A DNA stretch of 64,000 bases, from positions 1,488,001-1,552,000 of the forward strand of contig NW_025954961.1 in NCBI RefSeq assembly GCF_022376445.1, in the 5' to 3' direction. Source of the stretch: Fomitopsis serialis. Taxonomy: Eukaryota; Basidiomycota; Agaricomycetes; Polyporales; Fomitopsidaceae. The position numbers were made by a program, and so were the translations under genes. Within the stretch, counting starts at the first letter, position 1; every line of letters begins with the position of its first letter. Below, in pieces: positions 1-12,100 of the stretch. The notes below the pieces were generated by a model that was given only the letters and a program-made list of their open reading frames with translations, was not told the DNA's origin and made no database searches.

Positions 1-1091
1 GCGTTGTAGAGGAACGTCCGGCCCGTGCTGGCATCGGTCATGTTGACGAGGGCGTCGACGGTGGAGAGCGAGTCAAAGCCGAGACCGAGGATACCGTCGG
101 CGCCGTAGGAGAGGGCGGGATTATTAGCAACCTTGATGTCCATGAAGGCTTGATTTTGCACTTCGACACTGCGCGGATGAGCACTCGTTGTGGATGCGCG
201 AGCGCGACTACATACCCAGCAAACTCTACTGTAGCGTACGAAACGTTGCCATATGCCCAGCCAATCCCATACTGTCTCACAACTGTGAATTTTGGACGCA
301 GTGCTGAGGGACCGTGCTTACCGTCACGTTATATGCTTGCGACTGTGTGGGGGTTGTCAATCGTACCCCATGCAACAAACAAAAAGTGATGACTTACTGT
401 GAGAGTCGTGTTTGATAGAGGGAATGAAGCGCCTTTTACCCAGAGGTCTGATGAGCCGGTATCAATTTGAAGGGGGTATACTGCATAGCGAGGTCAACAA
501 ACATGCTCGCTCGTGTCAAAACAGTGCTCCGCATCATATAAATCATCTTCTATAAACTCGGACGACGTTGGGAACTCGATGTCATCTTCACAGGAACGCG
601 TCGGCAGTATGCGGACATGTATGATGCCCTATCGTGATGTTTTGTTGCAAGTTGTAGAGGAGTGATACGACGATTCGGATCGCTTTCGCGCATGACAAGC
701 CGGAGTATAATCTGGAGCACCGTGACAGAGTCTCAGCTCACCTGTGCCGGCAATGGTAGCCTGCAGACTGTTAGTGACATGATCGTGTGCATGTAGCCAG
801 TGAGGTACTCACATTTGCGATGTATAACAAGTCACGAACGGTACTTCACGGAAACGGTTCAGCCCTCCAATCGTGCGATAGCAAGCTTGACACTCACCTC
901 AGACTCGACTCATTACTGCCGTCAGAGTCCGTCGCAGCGTCCACGACCGGACGCGAATAGGATGCCCTCCCACTCCTTCGTCTCAGTTGTGCACTCGCGT
1001 CAGGATATCGGTGTCTCGTAAACGGGACGGTAGCAGCATAAGAGAGAGGAACCGAGAGCACGAGCCAGAGAGGCAGAGCATAGAATCGCAT
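1..1091 (-). CDS. Secreted aspartic protease (peptidase A1), 3' part outside window
   Basis: This is a pepsin-like acid protease that would be secreted and cleave proteins outside the cell. The start at 1091 opens with a hydrophobic signal peptide (MRFYALPLWLVLSVPLSYAA). The first active-site motif, DTGSSDLWV, is at about 430-460. The strand-turn region before the flap reads YGIGWAYGNVSY (about 230-280) and then TVEFAGVEVQNQAFMDIK across an intron at about 165-210. SYGADGILGLGF follows, as in polyporopepsin-type enzymes. The second catalytic DTG lies beyond base 1. The gene is heavily split and includes a 21-nt exon at 322-342. The exons between about 480 and 890 are only roughly placed. Family assignment is secure; substrate is unknown. 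Confidence 0.88.
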
Positions 1092-1788
1092 GATGGCCGA
1101 GGCGAGCAAGCAAGCAAGCGGGCGAAATGAATGACTGGAAGCGAAGGGGGCCCGGCGGGGAGGGGGACAAAGGAGGGGACGTCGAGCACTGGCTGGCTGG
1201 GCCGAGCACCGCACGAGGGGAAGAGGGCGCGCAGGCGGTGGATAGACGACCTACAGCCGTGGGAACGCGAACCCCTTGCGATGGCACAACTCTTCTAGCG
1301 TTCGCCAGTCCTGACAACCGCGATGCTACTGCAGTCCACAGAGAGTGCTGCAGCACGTTGAGCACAGCGCTGCACAGGGCGGTCGTCGAGGGGGAAGCTT
1401 GCGCTGAAAGACCGTCCAAGGATCGCTGTTGCCTTGTTTCAGCCTTCGCAAACGCGGCTATCCGAAGCCTGATCCCGGTGCGTCCCACCACACCTCATAT
1501 GCTGCCGTGATGTTGACCATGCGGGCTGCGGGTGTAGGCGTGCACCATGCGCGGCCGCTGATGTCCTCGACATTGTCCAGGTAGTCGGGAGCGCAGTTGC
1601 AGCTCCTCTGAGCCACCGACAACCCGAGTCCCGACTCTGCTTTGTCGGCGCGATGGGCCCCATGACCCTCACGTGGGCGCGTGCATTGCCGTCCGGGCTT
1701 CCTCCCTCGGACACTCCCACCGTCGTATAAGTAGTGGGGTAAGTCGTCTTCGTTGCCCCTGTTCTCTTTGCCAGCAACTCAGCGATCA
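1092..1788. promoter_or_regulatory. Divergent promoter region between the protease and ADHFE1
   Basis: No convincing gene is visible between the two divergent starts. A TATA-like TATAA at 1726-1730, about 60 nt before the downstream ATG, is a plausible core promoter element for the + gene. Open frames here have no recognisable protein features. Confidence 0.4.
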
Positions 1789-3738
1789 TGGCGCACCGTC
1801 CTGCCTCTAGGAATGTCATCAACAGACTCATCTATGCCGCACAGCACAGCGCGTGCCCGTGCCATGGCTGCCGCTCTGCGGGCGCGCACAGTCCGATGCA
1901 GGCTTTGAGCCAGATGAGAAAGTTCGCGACGCCAGTAGATGCTCCACCAATTGAGAAAGAGTACGCCTTCGAGGCGAGTAAACAGCACGGACGGACTGCG
2001 CACATACCGGAGGCTAACGTGCTCTAGGTCGCGGCATCCAACCTGCGGTTCGGCGAGGGGGTGACGCGGGAGGTTGGAATGGACTTGAAGAACATGAAGG
2101 CGAGAAAGGTATTTACGTCGTCCATGTCGGCCATCCCACTCCGCTCACTTGGTAACGCCGTAGGTTGCCGTTTTTACCGACCCCATCGTATCGAAGCTGC
2201 CGCCCATGAAGATGGTAGGCGCTAGCGCGGTTTGATCGCCCCTTCGTCTTGTTTGACAGTGCATTTCTTCAGGCACTTGCGTCACTGGAGCAGCAAGATG
2301 ACTTGCCCTTCGTCGTCTACGATCGCGTCGTAGCAGAACCGACCGAGACTAGTTGGCGGGATGCCATTGCTTGGTCGCGAGAACAGGATTGCAGTCATTT
2401 CCTCGCGTAAGTGACTCAGTGTCATATTTCATATCTCAAGCCGAGTTCTCATGTCACTGTCTGCAGAGTGGGAGGTGGAAGTGTCATGGACACGGCGAAG
2501 GCCGCCAATTGTACGTTTTCGCCCATCAGTTCGCTGACCATGCTGTCTGATTTGATTGATATCTTCAAGGTTCACCGTGTACAAGGACGCCGACCTATTT
2601 GACTTCATCAATGCTCCTGTCGGGAAAGGATTGCCAATTACGCAAACGCTTCGTCCACTCATCGCAGGTATGCTTGGCTCGAAACCACAGGTTGCCTACA
2701 GGCCGTGAACTTTTGCTAACTCTCCGTCATACAGTGCCAACGACGGCGGGAACTGGTTCGGAGACAACAGGGACGGCCATCCTGGATATCCCATCCATGT
2801 CATTCAAGACTGGTATTGCTAACCGGGCGATGAAGCCCACGCTCGGTATCGTCGACACTATCAACACACGTTCGTGTTCAAGGGAGCTGCACATCAGTTC
2901 TGGTCTGGACGTCCTCTTCCACAGTCTGGAGAGCTACACGGCAATTCCGTATGTGCATGTTCGGCGCGCATTGGCGCCAGCATTGACGTATCTCCCGCAG
3001 TTACACTGAACGCATGCCCCGGCCAAGTAACCCCAATCTCCGCCCCGCATACCAGGGCAGCAACCCCGTCGCGGACATCTTCTCGATGTGGGCGCTGCAT
3101 ACAACTGTGAAGAATCTGCCGAGGATCTCCAAAGACCTGGGCGACTTTGAGGCCATGCGTCAGATGGCGCTGGCAGCTTCGTTCGCGGGCATTGGGTTCG
3201 GTAACGCAGGTGTCCATCTGTGTCATGGCATCAGCTATCCGGTAAGCTTGGACATGTCTTATACTGAGACTGCGATGCTTACAGTACCATAATGCAGATA
3301 TCCGGATTGAACAAGGCGGGCCCGAAGTACAAGCATGCAGGATATGATGTCGACCACCCCATCATCCCACATGGCGTCAGTGTCGCACTGTCCGCACCCG
3401 CCGTCTTCCAATTTACCGCACCCTCCTCCCCGTCGCGGCACCGCGAGGTCCTCTCCGTCTTCCAAAACACCACGCCCGCGGATCCCAGCATCTCCGCGAT
3501 CCCCGACTCGGAGGTCGGCGCGCACCTGTACGAGGCGATCGCACGGTTCTTGGATGGTCTTGGCGTGCCGCGGGGCTTGAAGGCTGTGGGGTACAAGAAG
3601 GAAGACGTGCCGAGTTTGGTGGAGGGGACGATCCCCCAGAGGAGGGTGCTGGATCTGGCGCCGGGCATTGGCAACGTCGCGGGTGCGGATGGCAGAGAAC
3701 ACTTGACCGACATCATTGAGAGGTCGCTTGAGTACTGA
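1789..3738 (+). CDS. ADHFE1: Hydroxyacid-oxoacid transhydrogenase, mitochondrial (ADHFE1-type)
   Basis: The enzyme is an iron-containing alcohol dehydrogenase family member. The family couples oxidation of 4-hydroxybutyrate to succinic semialdehyde with reduction of 2-oxoglutarate to D-2-hydroxyglutarate in mitochondria. Seen in order: a basic N-terminus with CPCHGC, typical of fungal homologues; FTDPIVSKLPPMK; the NAD-site motif VGGGSVMDTAKAAN (about 2466-2512); PTTAGTGSETTGTA (about 2735); SSGLDVLFHSLESYTA with likely metal-ligand Asp/His; FAGIGFGNAGVHLCHG; DVDHPIIPHGVSVA; and a C-terminal QRRVLDLAPG ending at TGA 3736-3738. The first intron (1974-2027) starts with GC, not GT: splicing GAG|GCGAGT...CTCTAG|GTC restores the FE-VAASNLRFG reading. 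The donor after the AAN motif is less certain. Length is about 460-470 residues, normal for the family. Confidence 0.93.
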
Positions 3739-4081
3739 GCGCATGTGCTGTATACTAGGATTCGCGACCATTTGACAACTGTATATTAGATGTCTTGCGC
3801 ACGCCTGTTATGGAGCTCAGGAATATGCAAGCAAGTAAATTGCTGGCTTAAGTATGAACTATGCGAATCGTTAATGTAACGTACTTCCTTGAGGGAACAA
3901 GGTCGGTCGCAGCCACAGACGCGTATTGACGCGGTCACGGACACATAAGCGCCCGTTGCGCTCAGAGCGCTCATTATTGTGCGATCGCATTGGTCTCCGG
4001 AACCGATCTGCTTGAGAAATTGGTTATCGCGCCAGTCACTTGTGTGAGAGGCATAATTGGCATCGACCCATCCTCAGTTAC
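3739..4081. other. Intergenic, no gene seen
   Basis: This stretch would hold the ADHFE1 3' UTR and the promoter of the folate gene. No coding feature is visible. An AT-rich TATA-like stretch lies slightly further on, at about 4133-4142. Confidence 0.3.
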
Positions 4082-4171
4082 ATGCGCTTTCTCTCCCGCA
4101 TATCTTTCTCTCGTCCACGATCTGCGCCCGCCCATATTTATACGTACTATCTATCCGCGCGCGGGAGGAAG
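4082..4171 (+). other. In-frame upstream start, possible mitochondrial leader of FPGS
   Basis: From ATG 4082 the frame runs without a stop into ATG 4172 and encodes 30 residues starting MRFLSRISFSRPRSAP. These are rich in Arg and Ser and free of acidic residues, as in mitochondrial presequences. FPGS is made as cytosolic and mitochondrial forms from alternative starts in several eukaryotes. A TATA-like stretch inside the leader (about 4133-4142) could drive the short form. Usage is inferred, not shown. Confidence 0.45.
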
Positions 4172-6107
4172 ATGAGCACACGAACGTATAGCGACGCAGT
4201 CGACCACCTCAACTCGCTCCAGTCCAATGCCGCCACACTCGAGGCGCTGCGGACGGGCAAGAGCCGCATGGACTCGCTCGCGATACCGGAGATGGTGGAG
4301 TATCTTGGGAGGATTGGTTATACTGCGAGTACCTTCTTTCAACGTTTGAGCGTGCTTCGCCTGAGCAAGTGCACACCAGCCAGAAGATCTGAACAGACTG
4401 AACGTTATACATATCACTGGGACGAAGGGGAAAGGATCCACGTCTGCGTTCACAGATTCCATCCTGCGCCATGTGAAGCCTGAGTGGAAAGTCGGTGAGA
4501 GCCGCTCATTGGATCTGGGTGATTTGGTGTCGAACCGTGAGCAGGTCTGTACACATCTCCGCACCTGGTCGCCGTGCGGGAACGGATACGCATCAATGGT
4601 GCGCCACTCTCCGAGGACCAATTTTCCCAGTTCTTTTTCGATGTGTGGGATAGGCTGGAGAAGATTGATAAGGTACGTTGTATCAAGCGAGCAATCCGAT
4701 GATCTATTCATGTTCGGTGCAGAGGGAACACGCAGAGACGTCGAAGATGCCCGCCTACTTCCGCTTCGTAACGCTGGTAGCATATCATGCTTTCCTCAGT
4801 CTCGGTGTAGATGCGACCATCCTCGAAGTCGGAGTCGGGGGATGTACGATAGCACAAACATAGTGCCCAAGCCTGTTGTAACAGGTGTTTCTGCGCTCGG
4901 ACTTGATCACACCGCTGTGCTCGGAAAGACCATCGGTGAGATAGCGTGGCAAAAGGGAGGCATTTACAAGGTACGCCTCGTGCTTCGGTGGCGATTGCAA
5001 CGCTGAACTGGGGATTTACAGGAAGGGGTCCCTGCTCTGACTGTAAATCAGCCTGAAGAAGGCTTCGAGGTGCTCAAACAGCAGGCCCAGAACAGAAAGG
5101 TGAGCCAAATTGCCCTGCTGAATAACCAGTTATGAACGGGAGTCAAGCAAGGCATCCGAGCTCATCCTCGTACCGCTCACGGCAGGACTATCAAAGATCG
5201 AACTAGGCGCGTATATCCTTATTCGTGTATATCCTCTGCCGCTTACGGATGAATAGGCCTCGCGGGCACGCATCAATACCAAAACGCTGGTCTCGCTGTG
5301 CATCTCACGAAGCACTTCCTGCACGTCAAGGCAGGCTGGTCACTCGACGATACACTTCCCTCGTCCTTCGTGGAAGGACTGAAACAGACAAGGTGGCCTG
5401 GGCGATGCCAGACTGTCGTTGACCCAAAGCTTGCACGCCTTACCTGGTTCCTGGACGGCGCACACACGAAAGAGAGCCTCGAATGCTGTATGCAGTGGTT
5501 CGCGAGCCCCGCCGCGGCGTTGCGTCAAATAGTACCCTCGTATCGCCATTGGCTCAATTGCCCGAGTGCACCTCTGGTAGCCACCATGAACTTTGTAATT
5601 AGGACGAGGGTGCTAATCTTCAACTGCACGAACGGCCGGTCCGCACACGCGTTGCTGGAGACCGCCGTTGCGAAGATCGCCGCACAGCTGCAGCTGCACG
5701 GAGAGGCAAAAGACGCCAACTCATTCTTCGACTACGTCATCTTCTGCACAAATGTCACTTACACCGACGGAGGATTCAAAGGCGGTACGTTTATTCGCCA
5801 CTGTTGGTATCCATCAGTCTCATGGAAAGCGTGATCCGTAGACCTGACCTCCAAGTCGATCCCGGAGAAGGACCTCGCGCAACTGACGACGCAGCACGAA
5901 CTTGCTGCGGCATGGTCGTCCCTCATCCCGACGTTCCCCTCCGATCATATCCACGTCGTCCCCTCCATCCAGCACGCCGTTAACCTTGTGCACGAGATTC
6001 TCACCGAGAACGAGCTATCACAAGTGGTTGACGTGCTCGTCTCCGGCAGCTTGCACCTTGTCGGCGGCGTCATCGAAGTTGCGGACTTGTCAGAGGTTGC
6101 GCTGTGA
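4172..6107 (+). CDS. MET7: Folylpolyglutamate synthase
   Basis: The enzyme adds glutamates in gamma linkage to tetrahydrofolate using ATP, which retains folates and makes them good cofactors for one-carbon metabolism. Seen: an N-terminal TYSDAVDHLNSLQSN block, the Mur-ligase-like P-loop HITGTKGKGSTSAF (about 4403-4445), YTSPHLVAVRERIRING-like sequence, ILEVGVGG with YDSTNIV (about 4825-4865), TAVLGKTIGEIAWQKGGI, LAGTHQYQNAGLAV (about 5257-5300), WFLDGAHTKES and LIFNCTNGR. The C-terminus VLVSGSLHLVGG ends at TGA 6105-6107. One intron (5207-5256) fits only with a GC donor. The ATG at 4172 gives a cytosolic form. An in-frame ATG at 4082 would add a 30-residue Arg/Ser-rich leader, possibly mitochondrial. 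Confidence 0.95.
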
Positions 6108-6243
6108 TGGAGAACGTGTATAGTGATTTATAGAGGTCCGCATGCTATGTCTTATGTTTATTATTCTGCACATTTTACTGCTCCGCCTTCAACAGGCACA
6201 ATAATCTAGATGTATAGTCTAGAGGCATGTACACGGGTGGCAG

Positions 6244-8848
6244 TCAGGGGTGCCGTTTGCGTGTTCGATCGCCACCGGGTCCGTCGGCTCCGTGGAAGTG
6301 GATGGCCTTTGCAATAGAGGGTAAGCAAACGGAGTTGTGCGATGTGATCAAGGAAGGTAGGTACCATCTTGTCTAGGAACGTGCGGATCCTGGTCTTCAT
6401 CAAACCGAGTTTCCTCGTCTGGATTAGTCCCGCGTCCATCGCGAGCTGCACGAAGACGTCAAAATGGACAGGCTATAGGCATGGAGTGTATCATCAGTAT
6501 CCACGCCAGGGATTACAGAAAGTGCAAAGCCCGCAACGTGGACTGACCTCATAACGAATGATACGCAGGTGCAGGTTCTTGTCTTGCATAATAGCGTCAT
6601 GTAGTCTGGACTCGAACTCAGCTTCTGTGATGTCTGGCGGACTCTCTTTGACGGGAGATGAAGACGTTGCTGGTTGCTTGCCCTTCCTTGACCTGGGTTT
6701 CTTTGCGGGCCGCTCACGTACGGGCATAGATGACCCCCCTGCTACCGCAACGGTCCCGGTGCTCGCTCCTTGAACAGCCGCCCTGCTCGGTCCAACGTCT
6801 GATGTCCTCTGCAAACGCGAAGGTCCTGCCACAGGAGACAAGGATCGATCCTTCTCTATAGCTGGCGAGACGTATCCTTGACCTCTGTCTTCTGGGTTGA
6901 AATGAAGGTATGCATCATCGAATCCCCAATCCTCTGGACGATGATCATATTCAACATGTTCTATATCCGCTACATCGTCCATCTCAATCGAAGTCCGTGG
7001 TGAACTGAGGCTAAAAGTGGTATACCTACCATGACGGATAGAGTCCGAGCTAACGTCCGTCGGGGAATTTGTGATTAAGCGTGAGTGATGTTCAGTACGC
7101 GAAAGGCCCGTCCGCAGATATCTTGGAGAAGCTGCGCTTCCGCTTGGTGACAGAGGACGGGCAATCTAGTTGTTATGAGTCTTACTCAATCAGTGGTAGC
7201 AAGGTTAACTCACGGTCGGCGGCGGCGATTTGTTCGCTGTATCAAGGGCTCGCGTACTGCCGAGGCCCGTTGCCAGTCGACTGGGAGCAAATACCTGCAT
7301 TGAGGGAGAGAACTCGTCTTCGTCCCCAGGGGCTTCTGCTGTGGTCGTGGCACTGATGATCGTAGCGAGCCTACTAGGAGCGAAGAGCTGGGTGGGAGCG
7401 AACGCAATTGGCTGTATGGGCTCTTCATGAATCCGTGGGTTCCTTGCCAACGCGCTTTCGCCGAATGCTTGAGTGGGCGGTGGCATCTCTGTGCCTTGCT
7501 CTTTATCCCGTGTCCGCAGGGTGTCGACTGATTCGCCCCCGGCACCCCGTCCACGTTGTGGCTCTTCGAGTAGTGCGCGGGCTCTATCGAGGATGTAGCC
7601 ACGCGTATCTGCCAGATTGCGCACCGTCTCTGGCACCGCACGCCGCCGGGTCCTCTTCTTGTTCGTGCCGTCTGTCCAAGTCTCCAGGAGGGTCCCTGAC
7701 TCCTTGGCTTTCTCCGCTGCATCCATGTTCTTCTCGGGTAATGGTGGTGCTACTGCCAGTTCGCTCCGGAGGAGAAACGCCACCGTTGAATCCGTCAATG
7801 ATTTCTTCTTCGCACAAGCTTGAATGTGCTTCAGTTTTTGAGCGACACCTTTGCGCGCGGTCCAAGCCATCTCGCAACTGACACATTTGAGTAGCCTAGC
7901 GAAGTCGGCCTCGGCGAACTCCTCCATGAATGTGGCTTAGCCTTGCTCGTGGCCCTTCTTGTCGGTTGCGCGGCACTGCAGCACTGACTGAGGATCCTGA
8001 ACGTGATGCAGTGCTCGTAGACGAGGGGTTGCGTGATCGCCCCTTGAGTGGTGCGTTATACGCGAAGCTCTTGAGTTTGAGGTTCATGCCTGCAGACCCC
8101 TCGTCATCGGAGTCGTTAGGCTCTGTCGACGGACGAGATGACTCTGAGCGGTCGGATATAGGCTGTGGTATGTCGATAGGCGGTTCATGATATTCCGGAG
8201 ACGGCACACGTTTGACAAGGAGGGCATGGACTGAAGGCATTGAGGGATATCGCTTGCGCCGTCTATGAAAGAGATCCAATGATGCGAAACGTTGACTAAT
8301 GCATTTTGCTTACCACTGATGTCAACAGCAGGTACTTCATATATGCCATATGCCCTCGACTTGCCCGGCTGCTCATCAAGGACACTGACATTGGACGCGC
8401 GTTCTGATTCAGAGCTGTCATCTACAGACCGAAGCATATAAGAAAAGTACTACAAAAGTCAAATAATGCGCTTGCCATGTATGCTGATAACACTTTGCGT
8501 AGCCGGAGGAACTTGGGATGATTGAGATACAGGCTGGGTGAGGAGAGGTTCTTGACTGTCTGTCAATTCTATGACATCGCTTTGGTAAGGAACGGGTTGG
8601 TGAAGCTGTTTCCGACGTTTGCGATGCTCTTTCTCTCCCTGTCTGCGTTCCTCTCTCTCTGGTTCAGAGTCAGACACCTCGCACACGTCTGTAGGGCCGG
8701 CAGAGACCCAAGTCGCAATAGGGGTTAACTTGGAGCGGGCCGTTGGCTGACTTGCCGCGAGTCTACTGAGAGTGCGATGCATTGCGGACGGAGCTGTGCT
8801 GGATGGTCTGCGGAAGAAACGGGATGAAGAGGATAAGACGCGTTTCAT
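6244..8848 (-). CDS. SLX4: Structure-specific endonuclease scaffold SLX4
   Basis: SLX4 is the scaffold that binds and activates the SLX1 nuclease for cutting branched DNA. The N-terminus (ATG at 8848) is basic and disordered, and includes an acidic SDVIELTDSQE stretch (about 8570) that could be a SUMO-binding motif. A cysteine-containing block, FARLLKCVSCEMAWTARKG with HIQACAKKKSLT (about 7800-7910), matches the fungal SLX4 zinc-finger-like region. The C-terminal SLX1-binding helical domain reads DAIMQDKNLHLRIIRYE, then after an intron PVHFDVFVQLAMDAG and KTRIRTFLDKM. A last intron before AIHFHGADGPGG gives the end RTRKRHP and TGA at 6244-6246. Without that intron the frame would run on to 6206. 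Several middle introns are uncertain. It is head to head with the karyopherin gene. Confidence 0.85.
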
Positions 8849-9107
8849 GAGAATGTGGAAGTGACATGTAACCACTCGACGCGTTCAACCTGAACGCGAC
8901 GCGACACCGCAAACGCGCTTGTCACAGAATGTCACGGTCGCGTCTGACGCGTGTGACAACACGCGGCGCGTCTCAGAGTGCCACTGCCCAACACGGAGTT
9001 GCAAGTTTCGAGCAGCAGGCTTGGGCGAGGCTCGTCGGACTCTGTCCTCCTCGTTCCTTCTTACCATCATCTGTGCTCGTGGCGAAAACCGGTCTGATTC
9101 AAGACGA
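8849..9107. promoter_or_regulatory. Short bidirectional promoter, SLX4 / KAP120
   Basis: There are 259 bases between two divergent start codons. The stretch is dense in CGCG and short ACGCG repeats (about 8880-8965), a composition like MluI-box (ACGCGT-like) cell-cycle elements. Regulation by such a factor is only inferred. Confidence 0.4.
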
Positions 9108-12100
9108 ATGCCTCCACCAACTGCCTCGACTGAGACCTTCTCGCCCGAAGAACTCTACAACGTTGTCTGTAGCGCGGCATCTCAGGACCCTGCGCAACTG
9201 CAGGCATCTGCCACTCGACTGAAGGAGATCCTGCAACTGTTTGGTGCCTATGATACTTTGTATGAGATTGCGTCACAAAGAACAGTTCCTCTGCCCGTAC
9301 GTCAACAGAGTATCATCCAGTTCAAGAACAGTGCCATAAGCCATTGGCGATCAAGAAAGTGAGTGGAGAAAGAGACTCAATGGGATGGCTCTAACTCCTA
9401 GCACATAGACTCTTCTCAGACCAGCATCGAGAACGCGTACGCGTGCGATGCTTGTCACTTTTAGACGAGACCGATGACGTTGTAAGTTTCCTAGAGAGTA
9501 GCTCTCCCCGGCATCGCTCAAAGCAGGGTAGATCGCTGAATGCAACGAAGTCATCATCGCCAAAATTGCACGCTATGACCTCCCTCAAAACTGGTATGTG
9601 CCTGACTTCCGATTGCCTATAGAAATGCATTGACTTTCGCCAGGCCTGCTCTGATTCCGCACCTACTTGGGACCATTGGTACAAACGTTGATGCACGTTA
9701 CGGAGGTGGTCAGGGTGGATCAGCCATTCATCTCCGGCGCAGCTTGGAAGTCCTCAATGCGATACTAAAGGAGTTTATGAGTGTCAAGTTGCCTAGTGGA
9801 TTGAAGGTCATGGGGGCTGTGAGTAGTCTTGTGCATGCGATCCTTTGTGTCTGACGCTTGCAACCCTAGCTTGTGCAAGAGCTCCACCAACCCTTACAGG
9901 GTCATTACTCTCGAGTGGCATCGTCATTCCCTACGACCACTACTCCAGCTTCAATCTCTCAATCTCGTCATGCGGAGGACTTATTGTTCGCCCATCTTAT
10001 ATTCAAGTGCGTCGTTAAGTCTGCAGAATGGACTTGGAACCGCATCGTGCACAACAGCTACGAGCATCTGGAGCCTTGGGTACGGTGCTATGCTGCTCAA
10101 TCTGCAAGTCTATGACAAACGCTTCATTCCAGATTCAACAGCTGTTCCAAGCGTCTGCCATGCAATTACAGTCCCTCTCGGAACTACGCATTAACCTCAT
10201 GCTTGCCCTACAAACCACGCAGACAGACGAGATCGGTACACGTTCCGTCGACATCTTAACCCGTCATGTCAGGCTCTTCGGCAAACTCTTCCGGCGCATG
10301 CAGCAGTTGGCTTCGTCGCGTTTCATTGCGCTCCCTCTCTGCAGCGACCTCGTCATGTACTACTGGAGCAAAGTTGTGCAGGCATCAAATGCCCCTGCAG
10401 AGGCAATCTCTGGTATGGCGCTCACTTCGCATGACTGTGCTGCTGTGGCTCATCTATGGGCGCGTTACCTTGTAGATACTTGGAGCGCAGTGTTTCCTGT
10501 CCGTTTCCTAGTCCAAGCGATGGTGCTCTTCAAAGACAGTCTGGCCCAGTGGGCACCCGTCCGCAAGGATGGCTCTCAGAATGCAAATGGTGTGCTCAAT
10601 GTTTTCTTCCCTTGCCCATTGACTAAATCACTGCAAGCACTATCCAAGGAGTTTGTCGAGAATGCCGTGCAACTGCTGGTTACGAGGTTCATCCCGCTGA
10701 ACCCGTCTGACCTTGAGGAATGGGTGTCTGATCCGGAGGGTTGGGTCAACCTTGAAGAGCAAGACAACGAGCAGTGGGTTTTCGAGATACGCGTGCGTCC
10801 ACTCCTTGTTTCGATGAGAGATTTCGCCTGAAAGTTCAGTATAGCCGTGTGCAGAACGTGTCCTCATGACGCTTGCCAACAATTACCAGCAATATGTCAC
10901 TCCGCTGCTGGACACTACGTTCAAGCAAGCTGTTGGTACGCACGTTAAACCCTTATGCGAAAGTGGTTGTATCTCACGCCGTCGTGGTCGCAAAGGGCAA
11001 AGGCCTGTTGATCTTCCGGGCGTCGTACAGAAGGAAGCATTATACTGTGCTGTCGGCCGATGCGCAACGCGTTTGAAAGAATCGATCCCTTTCGGCCAAT
11101 GGCTTGAGCACACGCTGATTGCTGAAGCCCAAGATTCTAATGCGAGGTCAGCGGTTGCGTTTCTGTGTGTCTATCCGCCTCTCAACTGTACACACAGCTA
11201 TCCAATTCTGAAGCGTCGCATAGCCTGGCTAGTGGGGAAGTGGATCTCGGACGATTGTTACCCAGCGAACGATCCAAAGATATGGCAAGTCCTGCTCTAC
11301 CTATTGCAAGATCGAGGACAGGGTTCCGACGAGGTCGTGCGGCTAACTGCCGCCATGGCGCTCAGAGAATGTGTGGATGTAAGTACACAGCTATCATTAC
11401 TGCAATCACTGCTGACCTATACGGGTGTGGTTGCGACAGACGTTGTCTTTCGATGTCGACGTCTTCACTCCCTTCTTGTCAACATCTGTCAATGAGCTCG
11501 TACGACTCATGGCCGAATCGGAGACGTTGGAGGCGAAGCGCCGCATTGCGAACAGTTTGAACACGGTCATAGAACGAGCAGGAACAAGGGTACGTCTCGC
11601 TATCGATCAGATTTTGAAGACACCTGCGTGACTGAGATGTATTTAGATCGTCCCTCTCATTGGGAACATCGCTCAGCCGCTTCCACAGCTCTGTAAGTCG
11701 ACGCAGACGCGCTACTGCTTGACTGAGTGTTCATTGCACACTATGATAGGGAACACTGCCGGAGAAGATTGGCTGTTCAAAGTGAGTCTGTTGGGGACCC
11801 TCACGAACCTTGTGCAGGTATGTTCGTAGGCATGGTGGCGTATACCGCGCGTTCCTCATGCTCGATCTCCGTAGTCATCCATGGAACATTCCGTCACCCT
11901 CACAAGCCTTGTTGTTCACCTGATCCAACAAAGCTTTACCCCAGGTGTACGTAGTAATATTTGCCCGTCGTTCGCTTTCTCACCTGTCATAGGCACAATT
12001 ACACCTTGACCAAGATGCTCTTGCGCTGTGGTTGATTGCCATCCGCAACTCCACAACGCTTGAGGGTGTTGATGGCGGTCCGGGCTACATCAGCCTCTTC

